Assembly (NCBI GenBank): GCA_030734395.1
Contig: JAUZTG010000042.1
Span: 1,364,001 to 1,428,000, forward strand
Reading direction: 5' to 3'
DNA from: Sarocladium kiliense
Taxonomy: Eukaryota; Ascomycota; Sordariomycetes; Hypocreales; Sarocladiaceae
Length of the DNA stretch: 64,000 bases
The translations under genes were made by a program, and so were the position numbers. Shown here one piece after another: positions 1 through 11,728 of the stretch (positions within the stretch are counted from its first letter, which is position 1; the number at the start of each line of letters is the position of its first letter). A model generated the notes under the pieces. It was not told the DNA's origin. It ran no database searches and saw only the letters and a program-made list of their open reading frames with translations.

Positions 1-571
1 AGGCACCAGCTAAGGGCGCCATGACGATGTACAGCGAGAGTCTGAAAGTTAACTCAGCGTGTCGGTACCATCGAGATAGGTAGTAAGACAGCCCAGGCAT
101 CACGCCAGCCTCGAATATCCCAAGCAGGAATCTGACACCAGCCAGTTGATCATAGTTGTTGACAAAGCCAGCAGCAACAGTCAGGCCTCCGAAAGCAATA
201 GTCAGGCCAGGAAGCCAATAACCGGGACCTACGACCTTGCAGGCGATGTTGGAAGGGATTTCAAAGACAATGTAAGAGACGAAGAATATGGAGTTGACCG
301 AGTTGAAGTCGTAGCCTGACATGCCAAGGTCTTCCTCGAGACCAGCGAGTCTGGCATTGCCGATATTGGCTCGGTCGATGAAACAGAAGAGGAAAATCAG
401 AGCCGCAAGAGGGATGACAGCGAGGTCAATCTTCCAACGAACTCGGCGTTCGAGTGCTGGATCATAGGTGTATTGAGGGACATCTTGGCCGATGGTCTCC
501 TTCGATCCGCCGATGCTGGAGCCTTGATCGTTGTTGATGGTGTCCCGTCTTTTCGACTCCTTAGAATCCAT
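1..571 (-). CDS. MFS anion:cation symporter (Dal5/allantoate permease-like), 5' part only
   Basis: An open frame starts at the ATG at 571 and runs off the left edge without a stop, giving about 190 residues. A hydrophilic N-terminus of about 45 residues is followed by the first membrane helix and a CFIDRANIGNARLAGLEEDL-type motif. That Asp-Arg-x-Asn-Ile-Gly-Asn-Ala signature is typical of fungal Dal5-like permeases, which import allantoate, vitamins or other organic anions. The helix 2 region (YIVFEIPSNI) and the GIFEAGVMPG motif also fit. No intron is needed in the visible part. The substrate cannot be read from the sequence. The later helices lie outside the window. Confidence 0.88.
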   Translation of the reverse strand, partial: MDSKESKRRDTINNDQGSSIGGSKETIGQDVPQYTYDPALERRVRWKIDLAVIPLAALIFLFCFIDRANIGNARLAGLEEDLGMSGYDFNSVNSIFFVSYIVFEIPSNIACKVVGPGYWLPGLTIAFGGLTVAAGFVNNYDQLAGVRFLLGIFEAGVMPGLSYYLSRWYRHAELTFRLSLYIVMAPLAGA

Positions 572-3500
572 CGTGAAGCTTGAACCTCGATTATGAAAAG
601 AGAAACCTTGTAAATGTCGAATAGTAATGAAGAGAATTGTACTCAGCAAGCAGAAACGCAGGGGTAATTTCTCAACCGAGGGCCAGTGGTTTTAACTGCT
701 TCGCGATCCTGTATTAAAGAATGATCAAGTCCGCAGTCTGCAAGCCCTGGTTGACTGCATGTGCTTGTGTTTAAGCGCAATACCAGGTGGTGTCTCTTGA
801 GCATCGTCCTTATCACGCGCAGGGTCTGCATATCTTGTTGCGGAGATAGGAGGGTTCGGCTACCAATAGCTCGGGCAAGGATGACAACCGGAATTCAGCG
901 ATCGTTCCGTATCGCATTACGGAACAACTCTTGAAGCTGATTTGACACAACTGGGCTTGTCGACCCGCAACTAAGAGACTAGCGCTGCTGTTCCCCAGCT
1001 TTTGGTGCAGAGCCCCATCCTCGTCTGGGGGACAGCCGTAGCAACGACCCTCAAATCGTATCATCTACCTCTCTTCCGAGCTGATAATGCCAGTACGCTG
1101 CCAGGGGGGCCAAGACCCTTGGACGTTGGAATCCAGATAATGTATTTCGCATAAATAAACTGCCGTCTGGACGCTCGCAGATGATAGCGGCTAGAGCACC
1201 GTCAATCTGGAACAATGCTTATGCGTGTCAGTGGCTCTTCGTAATCGCCTTGCGGCATGTTCTCGGCCCAAAAGTCTCCGTGAGACCAGGTATCGACTCG
1301 ATAATAAATGAACACATCGAAACTGACTCGCGGACAGATCGCTACTCTGCGTTCATTGGTGGAGTGCCTCACTGACTAGCGACTGCATCACGGGCGACTC
1401 ACTTCATCCGTCCTAGAGTACAGTCACAGTCGCGAAGTCCGACACGCGATGCAATTGACTGCACTCAAATGTAACCCTAGCTTATGCGCGAGCTCAATTC
1501 AATCGTCTGTGGTAGGATGGGCCGAAGCTGGATGAAGCCACCGCAAGCATTTCCATCCCGCCAGCCAAACCGATCTCATACCAGTTTGGAATCCAGGTCA
1601 TTGTTGTAACATATCAGAATGCAGACCCTTCTTACATGCAAGGATCTTTAAAGGCCATCGTTGCAGCAACACGGAGAGTTTCGGCGATCCATTGTGTCGC
1701 AGGTTACATGCTGCCCTAGGATGCTGAAGGTAGTCCACCTCAACTTCTCTCCCTTGTACGTCACGTCTGAGCACGGTAGACTAGAAGACTGATATAAGCT
1801 GTTCCTTACTATGATTACAAGCTTGCGAAGGTGCCAGGCGATGAAACAGGACCCATATTTTCCTCTCTCACCACTACAAACAGACTGCTCATGTCGCGCA
1901 AGGCCTCACAGCTGCTGGGAATCGTGCATTGGTGAGGCCGTAGTAAGCTTCCAATTGAAGGGCTTTTGCTAGCAGACCCAAGCCCTCTCAAAATAACCTC
2001 TGGCTCAGCTTCCCCACATTATGGCTTGTCTGCAGCCTTATTGTCCGTCGTCGAGGGCTGATCCTGGCTCTCATCCACAGCCACGTTGTTAGGCGTGGGG
2101 GCCACCGCGGAGAAGTGCGCCGTGTCGTTGAGGAAGAATACTTCTATGCGCTCAGTGGTTTTTACCCATCTGTCCAAGGTAAATGGGGTCGTATCGGTGG
2201 TATAGTCTGTCTCGTTGCCTGTCCTCGTCCTAGCGACTTTAGTAACGGTTCTCGCGCTGTGACGTTCAGGAGTTGTGCTTGTGCAGCGGCGTGACCATGC
2301 GTACGGATACTTCGATGACATGAACAAGCCTCACTTACTGTGTTGTGTTCTCTTTCTCAGGCATGCTGCGTACCCAGACAAAAATCGATATTGTTTGTAC
2401 GATCAACCACGTGGGGAGGTGCAGAGCTTGGGCAAGACTACTGAGAGATATGCCGATCTGGGGATGGCCGGTACCATATATTCAGTTTCAGGGACAAGGG
2501 GACGACGCCTTGTAAGCCTACGCTGGTGCTCTCGGCAACCCATATCTCGTCCTCCAAGTTTGTCATTTGATGTTACCCATTGGTGAGCTTTAACTCTCTT
2601 ATGCCGAAACAAGCTTCCGTCGCGGCGAAAGGGCATCTCACGTGGGATGTTTTTGACGCCCAATGCTCAGATTGACGGTGTGTCGAGGCGTGGGGGACGC
2701 GGTCAGGCCCAACTTGGAGATGTCTTCCCGTGAGCCAACTCGCGACTTGCAAGTGAGGCTGTTGCCTCGACGTGAATGCTTCACCGCACCTTGTGGCCTA
2801 CTACATCGCAAGAGTCGGTTTGTCACGGCTGAATCTGTAAGACTCGACCCGATTTCCACGGTCTGCGCGACAAGCGAGTGGGGGTCCAATGCATTACTGT
2901 TGTCTTGGGAAACTTTACCGACTAAGCACATTGATGTTGGCGAATGGCCAACAGCAGCCGCCTCCGGGCAGAATGAGGGTGTGCTTATTTGGCGCCTGCC
3001 AGGCCAAGGTGCAGGATTACGCACTCCCAGACATCCAAGGCGGTGAGCGCTGCGTTGAGAATTGCTAAAGTGTACACAGTAGGCACTCGTGGATCACGGT
3101 TCATAGACGCGTGGAAGACGATGCCATGTCAGCCATAGTCGTTACATGTTTCGGAGCTGCGATCTTACCGTCACCTTTTGTCCTTTCTCCACCTGCGGCT
3201 CTTACAGAAGTGCTTCTTGTCGTCTACCGCTAGCTCGGGATGCTACAAGGGCCCCCTTGCAGCTTGTGCATGGAATAAGCCACGATTCTGGACGCCTTGT
3301 CGGGCCCTTCTCTTACGATGTCGCCCCCACGCCTGACACCGCCACTCGGAATTTCACGTCAAGAAGCGGTCACAGCTGGCGACGCACTCGAGTATCCGAT
3401 GATGGCTTATTGTCCAGCTGAAGCCACTGTTGCTTTGGTCGCCATTTGAACATCCTGAACGTTTGCTTGAACCGAGAAAGCCTAAACGGGGTCATCCTTC

Positions 3501-4029
3501 TAAGGGGATCAACGTCATCTCAGCTTAGCTCTCGCAGGAGCGGAAGATGTGACTAACAGGTGAGACGGAGATGCCGAAAGGGTGAACCGCCACACCTAAT
3601 CGGTGAGGACGCGACGGGTGCAATGCTGACATGGTAGCGAGCACAAGGCTGACTACAACAAAACTCCAGTGAGTGGCTTCACATGCTTGCGGCTCCCGCG
3701 CACAGAGCATCATTATTGAGTCATTCTAGAACCTCCAATGATCGTTTCGGCAGAATTCCAGACTCAGCATTCCTTGCGCAAAAGGAACTGGTAGCCTCTG
3801 CGCTGATGCCTGTTAGCGTTCATGTCACCTTGCCGAGGACTAATTATAAGCGCGAGCAAACCTTGTCAGTGAGTCAAACGGCGAATGAGACACCCAGCCG
3901 CGTATAGTAGCGGCGTATAGTAGCGGTCCGAAGACTTCTGCGCCTTGCGTGTCAAAACTGGACCGTTGGAGCTTCTTCTTCTTCTAATCGATTCGTGTTA
4001 TAAACTCAACTGTCCCTTCTGGTTTTCCA
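572..4029. other. Intergenic region, about 3.5 kb, no supported gene
   Basis: Only short overlapping open frames occur on both strands, without recognisable motifs. Open frames at 2019-2327 (minus) and 2663-3046 (plus) are the longest curiosities, but neither can be extended into a convincing spliced gene. A perfect 13-bp tandem duplication lies at 3901-3926, just ahead of the ABC transporter gene. Nothing else is supported. Confidence 0.5.
3901..3926. repeat. 13-bp perfect tandem duplication
   Basis: The 13-mer CGTATAGTAGCGG occurs twice head to tail at 3901-3913 and 3914-3926. It lies about 100 bp upstream of the ABC transporter start codon, so it may sit in the promoter or 5' leader. No function is inferred. 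Confidence 0.8.
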
Positions 4030-6721
4030 ATGAGTGATGGTTCAATCAATTTTTTCATGGAGGAATCAACTCAACACCTCGCGCCTCCCTGGGCGCGTGC
4101 CGTCATCTATAATGGCGCCCCGGCATTAGCCGCCTTCGCTCTATTCATTACCGTCTGTGCAGAGCTCTTCATTTTCAGAAATCGTACCCGGACCTTCGTC
4201 CTTTCTAAAGCGACGGTCCAGAAGGTTTTGTGGATATCCCGCGTTGTTTTATTTGCATTCGTGAGTTGTCACCCATTCCCTAGTTCTTGCTTCGCCATCA
4301 GAGAAACTTACATCATCCATCCAGGCCGTCGATTCTGCGCTTGTCTTCACCCAACTGTACCTCAAACAGGAGACTTCTACCACCACCGATCGCTTAGTAT
4401 GTTCAGCTAGTCGGAGTTCTAGTACGGAGCCCTAAGCTAAGACCGTTCATAGTTCAATGATCTCTCGTCCCTTCTGACATGGTCTTGCGTCTGCTGGTCA
4501 TTGGCTGAGAGCAGTGATCCATACACTTCACCATTCGTAGTCTTTTGGGTGGTATCCGGGGCTGCAGACCTGACGAATCTAGTCTTTGACGGCCAGAAAG
4601 GATTCAAGCATGATATATGGGCGACCCTCCAGCTCGTCTCTCTAATCTTTCGGGTCGCTCTGACATGGGCAGCGATCATCTGCAGCTTCACCAGCTCTTC
4701 AGCATCCGTTGAGTCCGGGACCTGGGAGGAAACCCAAGCTCTTCTGGACCCAGAAAACTTAGGAAACCCAGCGCATTATTCGGCCACACAGTCTATCGCT
4801 TCTGCGGACGCAACTGAAGTTGACGATGACGATGGTCTCAGCGATGCGGACAGCGACGAGGACGAGAAGGAGATTAAAGAGCTTCAGCAAAAGCGCTTGC
4901 GAGAGCAGGGTGGCTGGATAGGCTACTTGGGCGGCTTTCTGACCTTTCTACCACACTTGCTGCCTTACAAAGATCGCTTCACGCAGAAGTGGTTGTTGTT
5001 AATGGTAGCATGTGTCTCAACTGAGCGAGTTCTGACACTAATGATCCCCCGCCAGTTGGGTGCAATCACAGATGTTTTAGGAGGTGGTGACGGTACGTTC
5101 CTTGCTGACAGGTTGCGATATACAGTCGCTGACGTTGTATTTAGGTCGCTTGCCCTGGACCGAGTTACTCATCTGGGCGCTCCTCCAATTCCCGCTGTCC
5201 ACGGGCTCGAACATGGTCAAATGTCTCGCGCGGACCCGGATATCTCAGTTCGCCTACACTCGACTGAAGGCAGCCGCCTTTTCGCACGTCATGAACCTTT
5301 CTATGGACTACCACTCTATGAAGAGTTCCGGGAAGTTGACAAAAGCCATTGAGCAGGGCACAAATCTCACTTCCATTGTTGAGAATATCTTCATCACAGT
5401 GCCCACATTCATCGACTTGGTCATCGCAGCAGTCTACCTGACTGTCGCCTTTGACCGATTCATGGGGCTCATCGTTATCGCTACTATGGTAGGCTACATC
5501 CTTGTCTCTTTGAAGAAGAACACGATCACCAGCAAGATGGAGCGGGTATCGAGCGAGAAGTCCCGTGTGGAAAGCGAGGTGCTGTATGACTCTGTCACGA
5601 ACTGGCAGACCGTTGCATACCATAATCGAAGACAGTTCGAGGAGGAACGTTACGCAGTCGCTGTCCAAAACACAGTGATGGCGGAGCGATCCTATTACGA
5701 TTGGACCGACTACTCGGTGTTTCTGCAAGACTTCATTCTGGATGCTGGACTTGTGACAGCTGCCGTACTGGCCTGCTACCGGGTCGCGACAGGAGCATCG
5801 CCGCTCAGCAATTTCGTCTTCCTCATTATGTACTGGGCCTCTGTACGAGAGCCCATGTCAATGATTGCCTGGACTTTCCACGAGACGGCTGCCCATCTCA
5901 TCAACGCTGAGTGGCTATTCCAGCTTCTCCAGACAAAAGCAACAATCACAGACAAGCCCGGGGCCAAGGACCTCATTGTCTCTGAAGGTAAAGTCGTTTT
6001 TGACGACGTCTGTTTCGCTTATAGCCCCGAGAGGCCGATTCTCAAAGACGTATCCTTTGTTGCAGAGCCAGGCAAGACCATCGCGTTGGTTGGCGAAACA
6101 GGAGGAGGCAAGTCGACGATCCTGAAGCTACTTTACCGTTTCTATGATGTGAACTCGGGTTCCATTACTATTGACGGACAGGATCTGAGGGACATCAAAC
6201 TCGACAGCTTGCGCGAGAGCCTCGGCATCGTTCCTCAGGATCCTTGCGTCTTCGACCAGACCATTCTGCAGAACATTCTTTACGCACGACCGCAAGCGAC
6301 CATGGAAGACGTCTACGAGGCATGTCGCTCTGCCCAAATCCACGACCAGATCATGAAGTTTCCTCAGAGGTACCACTCCAGGATCGGGGAGCGTGGTGTG
6401 CGACTCAGTGGCGGTGAACTGCAAAGGCTTGCGATTGCGCGGGTCATCCTAAAGAAGCCAAGCATCGTCATTCTTGACGAAGCAACCAGTGCGGTTGATT
6501 CTGTTACCGAAGTCAGCGTACAACAGGCTTTGAAGACTTTAAGCGACGGCCGCACGGTGTTTGTCATTGCCCATCGCCTGTCGACCATCGTTAAGGCAGA
6601 CCAGATTCTTCTAATTGAGGACGGACGGATCGTGGAGAGAGGATCGCACGAAGAGTTGCTTCGGGATAATGGAAGATACCACCGTATGTGGCATATGCAG
6701 ACTGTGGTAGGGGAAGCGTGA
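4030..6721 (+). CDS. Half-size ABC transporter, Hmt1/ABCB6-like (heavy-metal tolerance type)
   Basis: Four exons fit: 4030-4260, 4325-4396, 4453-5092 and 5145-6721, with introns of 64, 56 and 52 nt and continuous phase. The product has 839 residues. An N-terminal hydrophobic extension of several helices is followed by an acidic linker rich in Asp/Glu (genomic about 4810-4880), one six-helix ABC exporter domain, and one nucleotide-binding domain. Walker A is GETGGGKST (residues about 631-639), the Q-loop is VPQDP, the signature is LSGGELQR (about 735-742), Walker B is IVILDEA (about 755-761) and the switch His is in VIAHR. N-extension plus one TMD plus one NBD is the layout of S. pombe Hmt1 and human ABCB6, which sit in vacuolar or endosomal membranes and move metal-thiol conjugates or related cargo. 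Substrate is inferred from the family only. Family call is firm; the exact 5' exons are slightly less so. Confidence 0.9.
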
Positions 6722-9700
6722 TTCATTGGACGATATCATGAAGTTGATGGTGATGAGGATGGACATTCGGAACCAAAGATCCCCAGCCACCCACACCCAT
6801 AGCTGCAAAATAGGAACACATCTAACTTGCCTACGGTTCATTGAGAATTTTATATCAAGTACAATATATTAATTAGCCATTAAGGCGGTAAGCTACCTTA
6901 GACAGCTTGGTGCATCATGCTAGGCATTGTGCCTGGTGCCCATGAATGGTACAGGGTAAGGTCTCCAACGAGGCCTCGAGCCCATCCCGGGTCGCAGTCT
7001 ATAAATACATGGTAGACCAAATACAGTCTGTGAAAAATGATCGTGGATTTCAGCTCTATGTTCACATGTGAGTCTTGGCGGAAGAAAGAAGAGTTGGGGC
7101 GGTGTCGCTAGGACGACTGTCGACACGCCTTTGCAATCCAGGCATCCCAATCGATCACGCTCAGGTCGGGACCACTCTGCTGCAGGAGCTCCGCAGCAGA
7201 GGCGAGTCATACTGACGAGTAATATTTTGAAAGAGTAGCTCAGCAGAGACGAGGTCGCTATGGACTGTCAACACGAGGTCATGGGTGTTGGCATGCAGCT
7301 CGTAAAATAAACCGATCCTAACTATCTCGTAAGGGACGTGCTGTGACTGTCTTGCATGCATCGGAAGGCTTTGGCACGAGCGTTTCCAGAGCAAGAAATC
7401 AAGGTAGAAAGCATCTAGCGCTGTGTTCCGACCCCACCTATCAGCTTGACTTTGGAGCACTACATAGCGACGGATGGCAATTCGAGAAGCTCGGGTGAAA
7501 GCCCGCCAGATGGAGGCAGATTGTTCTGCTACCGACCTGCATTTAACACAACAGTCGTGTGTATCTCACCGCCTAATCCGAGTCGATGGAGATAGACAAC
7601 CATCTCTTTTGTGTTGTCTTGCAGTTCCCTGTGTCAGTCGCTTCAAAACTGTTCGACAGAACAGCAGATGATTGTGCCGGAGCCGCCCCCCCCTCTTACT
7701 CCAGCTCGAGATCACTACACAACAACAGTGGAAAATCCCAATTGGCCCACAAAGGCCCCTGTAAGCATTGACCTGGTAGCTAAGGTCTCCGATCTTTGCG
7801 TCTTTCCTTGCCTCGACTCGCCAAGATGAATGATGCCCAGCGTGGGTCACTGGATACTCCAGCGATCGCGACCGCCAAGCTGGACTGGGTGTGCAGTAGA
7901 GCCAAGCAGCTCCTCGTATCGGGGCAGAACACTCCGCTAGAAGTCTACACGGCTATGATCTCACTTGATGGGAGGTCGTGGAGGGTGCTATCAGCAGCTG
8001 GCACACTTGTCCATGTTCGATCAACCGTGGAGCCCCCTCGGCAAGATGCGCCCCAACGGGCTTGTTCGTGAACGCCAGTCCCAAATGCATCACGTATCAC
8101 ACGAAAACAGCGATACTAACTTAGAAGAATCTTGAGCCCAGTGCGTCTCAAGGATGATCGGCCGAGTCTGAGCCCACGCCAGATGAGCAAAGTTTGACAT
8201 CTTGCCGGTTATGCCGTGTCTGTTACGTTGCCATAGTCAAAGAGGCAAGGTGAATTCACCACAATTGGCAAACAGAACCCGATTAAGCATCCGTCTTGAC
8301 GAGCCGAAGTCATCAGGCCAACCAAACGGTTCCTTTCCAGGTAAGGCGCCTGGTATGTGCGACGGAAGGGAGAAGCCATGCTGTGCTAAGTTCTCCGGAT
8401 CAGGTCTGGTGGGCTTAGCATGATCAAAGGTTGTCAGTCAGACGAGGGAGCATGAATCGTACGTTGTTTACTACAAGTCAAAGGTGTGCGCTGGTGCCAC
8501 GGTGAGTGATACCGTCAACGTGGTGGCTTGACTCTCTTTCAGCACCATGGCGTGTGTGATGCATCGTTCACTAGGCGACCAGGTGAGAGGCGAAAGGCCT
8601 TACAGAGTAGTACAGAACCTTATAGAAGAAAGGATGGGGTATGAAAATAGATCGCCCGGGCTCGTGCTGGTACGGTGCTCTGAGTTGCCTGTCCCCCGCC
8701 GATGCACGACAACGTAGCGTAACGCACGGACAGGCCCAATCACGGCAGCAAAACGGCCTGCGGCTCTGGGCGCCCTGCATGATGTGTATGCACAGCAGTG
8801 GGCTGGTCGTGTTTCAAGGCACTGCAAGCAAGAGCGAGGCAAAGGCATTTCTCGTATTCAAGCCTGGAGCTCGTCACCACCACTTTAATCACTGCCAACC
8901 CTCTCCTCCAAGGTGCCTGGGTGTGCCCAAGGCAAGGCTTACAGCGGCACTAATGCAGGGAGCAAAGCCAGAAACAAGTTTACGGTCAAGTCTGCTTAGG
9001 GCGCCCGTCTTGCTTATTCCCTCCCCCCCGTTTACTTTCTCGTCTGAAGGACTTTCCGACGGATTTTGCAGCGAAATGTTCCAATTCGACCTTTTCGTCA
9101 CAACCGATGCGATGGCGTTCATAGCGTCTGTAGCCGTTGCAAAGTCACTTTCAGCAATTACCGCGCTTGCGGTCCCATTGTGTAGGAAGACCCTTCATTT
9201 TAAGACAAGCGTACATTCCAGTCGACTTTACAATAGCCACGATAGGAAAACGTGGCGGGACCAGAGTCAGACGCCATCGCCTAATCACGATCGGCCTGTT
9301 CACCCCGGAGCCGATGTGGGTGTACTGGACCCAGGGCTCTCAGGAGTTGAGAAACCGTCTGAACTCTCTTTGATGGTGTAAGTGAGCTGACAATTCAAGG
9401 CCTAGTGATAAGTGTACCGAAGAGGTGTTGCCATGAGCGAAAAGCCCGCTCGCTGTGCGCCTCGTAGCTCTAGAGCGAAGCCTGAACTGTGGAATAGGCC
9501 TGCAAGGATACCATTCGTACGGAGTAGAACCATCTCGATTCTCGGATGATCAGCAGGTCAGCGGAGCGATGACCCGGCCGAGTGAGGGACTTCTGAGGGC
9601 TTTGGCCGGGGCGCCGGGGACATTGACAAGGGGCTTGTGGCTTGCACTGCCTAGGGACGCCGTCGTTTCGGACACAGGAGGATCCTCCTGCTTCTTTCTG

Positions 9701-11728
9701 CTTTCCAGAGCATCCGTAGCATTGAGATACGCAAGATTTGCCGAATCTGGGCCCCACGAGAGTGTCCACTGCAACGTTGATGCTAGCTTGCCCAGCTGGA
9801 AAATCGGAACAACCTCGATGACGCCGTCGCCTTTGTTCACGATTAGCAACATTCCAGTCAGTACCGAGCAGACGGTTAATGGTTCTCCGATGAATTAAGT
9901 TCACAAAGGGTAGAAAGGCGAAAACCTGGGGGGTAGAGCTCGAGCTTAGTGCCACACAGCCCACAGCTAAGGATTCACAGCACACGGCCACGAGGGAATT
10001 GTACCTGCAGCGTCCCGAGAATTTGATTCTCAGCCATTAGTGGCGTTTTACTCAACGGGCGGGCGTGTTGAGCCCTCGAAATTCCACGCAGAGTGGCGTA
10101 CAGCGCACCCAAGCCTCGTGAGGGCTTGTCCGCGCACGGCCCAAGCTGGGTCAGGCCACAGCTGTCAAAAACTTTGACAGTCAAAGTCACTGATCCGCTA
10201 GATAGCATCGCAAGTCTTTCTGCGAATGGGGCAAGCCACACCAATGGCATGGCATCATGTTAAGTTGACTGCCGTGGAGGGAGGCAAGGGTGGCCTCAGC
10301 TGCAGCCTCAGGGACGAACACGAGAATGACCAGGTCAGGCCGCTTTGCGAAAGCCTATGCAACCGAGATAGCCATCTGTGGGTAACGGACGGAACGGAAG
10401 CCAACACAGAAGCAAAATGCGTGGCCAGCCTCACCACCGAGTTAGCCTGTGCCGATCACGAGCGGCCGCATCGCGCGCCCTTACCTAACAGAAGCATGGC
10501 AGCGAGTTTCCGGCTTGTCCTTACCTCATACGCACCTCGCCCTAACAGCACCAAGCCCGAGGCAGCAGCTGAAGTCACTCAGAAACCGGGACATGATGGT
10601 GGATGATATCACGGCTTGTCGGACGGCTCAATGCCCAGCCCTGGGAGCGGATCATGCCCACCCACGTCCCCTGTTGCGTGAGTAACAGGGTCGCACGACA
10701 GGAAGATCGCTTTGCATCGAGTCGCTGGCAGGGCATTGATCAGAAAGTTGCATTGCGCGAATCCTCTGACTTCATAACACTCAATTGGGGTCGACAAAAG
10801 AGCTCAGCCCCAGCAGTGTTGATCACCAATGCGCCTGAGCAAACAGCGAAAGCCTATTATTCGGCCGATGTTTGTTCTCAAAGGGGAATGCGTATTGCCG
10901 TTCGGAGTCGCTGGCAGGCCGCCGTTTCTTTGTTGTTAAACTTGGCCCCTAGTCAGGGGGCACCCCCCTTGGTCCGCGCTTCTTGGTTGGCTATCAGTGG
11001 CTTGTGGCATCCAACCCTCCTCGTCGGTGGAGGCACAAACACCCAACCACCACCGACCGGATCCTAGGCCCCAAGCAGGGCGTGAAGGGGGGGTGGTTAG
11101 ATCCTGGTGGATGCTACTCCTGGCAGACCAGTCATGCGCGAGCTCGGTTCAACCGCCAAAGGTTCATGTCCCTAGGCGCGCCGGACCTGATCGTCGTATC
11201 GCCCAGGACAGTACCGCCGACGTAACCTCTGGGGACAAAGCCCGCGCAAAGAACAGAAGCCTTGACGCCGCAAGGTCCACTATGCGCGGTGCTGTGGACC
11301 TCTTTCTCAGAAAGAAAGGTACCCAAAAAAGAACCTTAGCCATGAGCAGGCCGGAACAGGGATGGGACGTTGGTCCGCGGTTCTCCTGGATGGCCCCCAG
11401 AGCAACCCACAGCTGTGCTGTCATGGTGTGAGGATCGATGAGGTTGGGACGCACAGCGCAAGCTCGTATTGCTGGGCGCATGCTCTGGCCGCCAATGTCA
11501 AAGGGAGGTGTGCAGGTGGGAGCATGGTGATAAAAGGCGGAAGGTTTCCCATCTGGCCGCCTGTCCTACCTTGGCTGTTTCGTTTCCCATAAGCTCGACT
11601 TCACATTCGCTGTTCCTTATTCTGTATACACTCGCTGCCGAGTCTTTCACTTACTTGTATAAAGCTCATCAACATATACTTCGATACTTCCATTCGCTTT
11701 CAACCAGGAACCGAAGCAACTTACGAGG
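6722..11728. other. Gene-poor 5-kb interval
   Basis: No open frame here shows a recognisable domain, and none can be joined into a spliced gene. The longest frames (8641-9381 plus, 9470-9991 minus, 10603-11067 plus) overlap frames of similar quality on the other strand, as expected for non-coding DNA. I see no transposase, integrase or long terminal repeat. The last ~100 bp serve as promoter and leader of the following wall-protein gene. Confidence 0.5.
11658..11663 (+). promoter_or_regulatory. TATA-like box of the GPI-anchored wall protein
   Basis: TATAAA lies 66 nt upstream of the start codon at 11729, a plausible core-promoter position. It is preceded by a pyrimidine-rich stretch, as is common in strongly expressed fungal genes. 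Inferred only from consensus and position. Confidence 0.4.

Noticed and set aside
2019..3046. Possible gene made of overlapping frames on both strands
   Set aside because: No consistent splice model, no motif, and competing frames of equal length on the other strand.
5165..5728. 187-codon minus-strand frame
   Set aside because: Antisense shadow of the ABC transporter core exon.
8641..9381. 246-codon plus-strand frame
   Set aside because: Amino-acid composition and lack of any motif look random; opposed by minus-strand frames.
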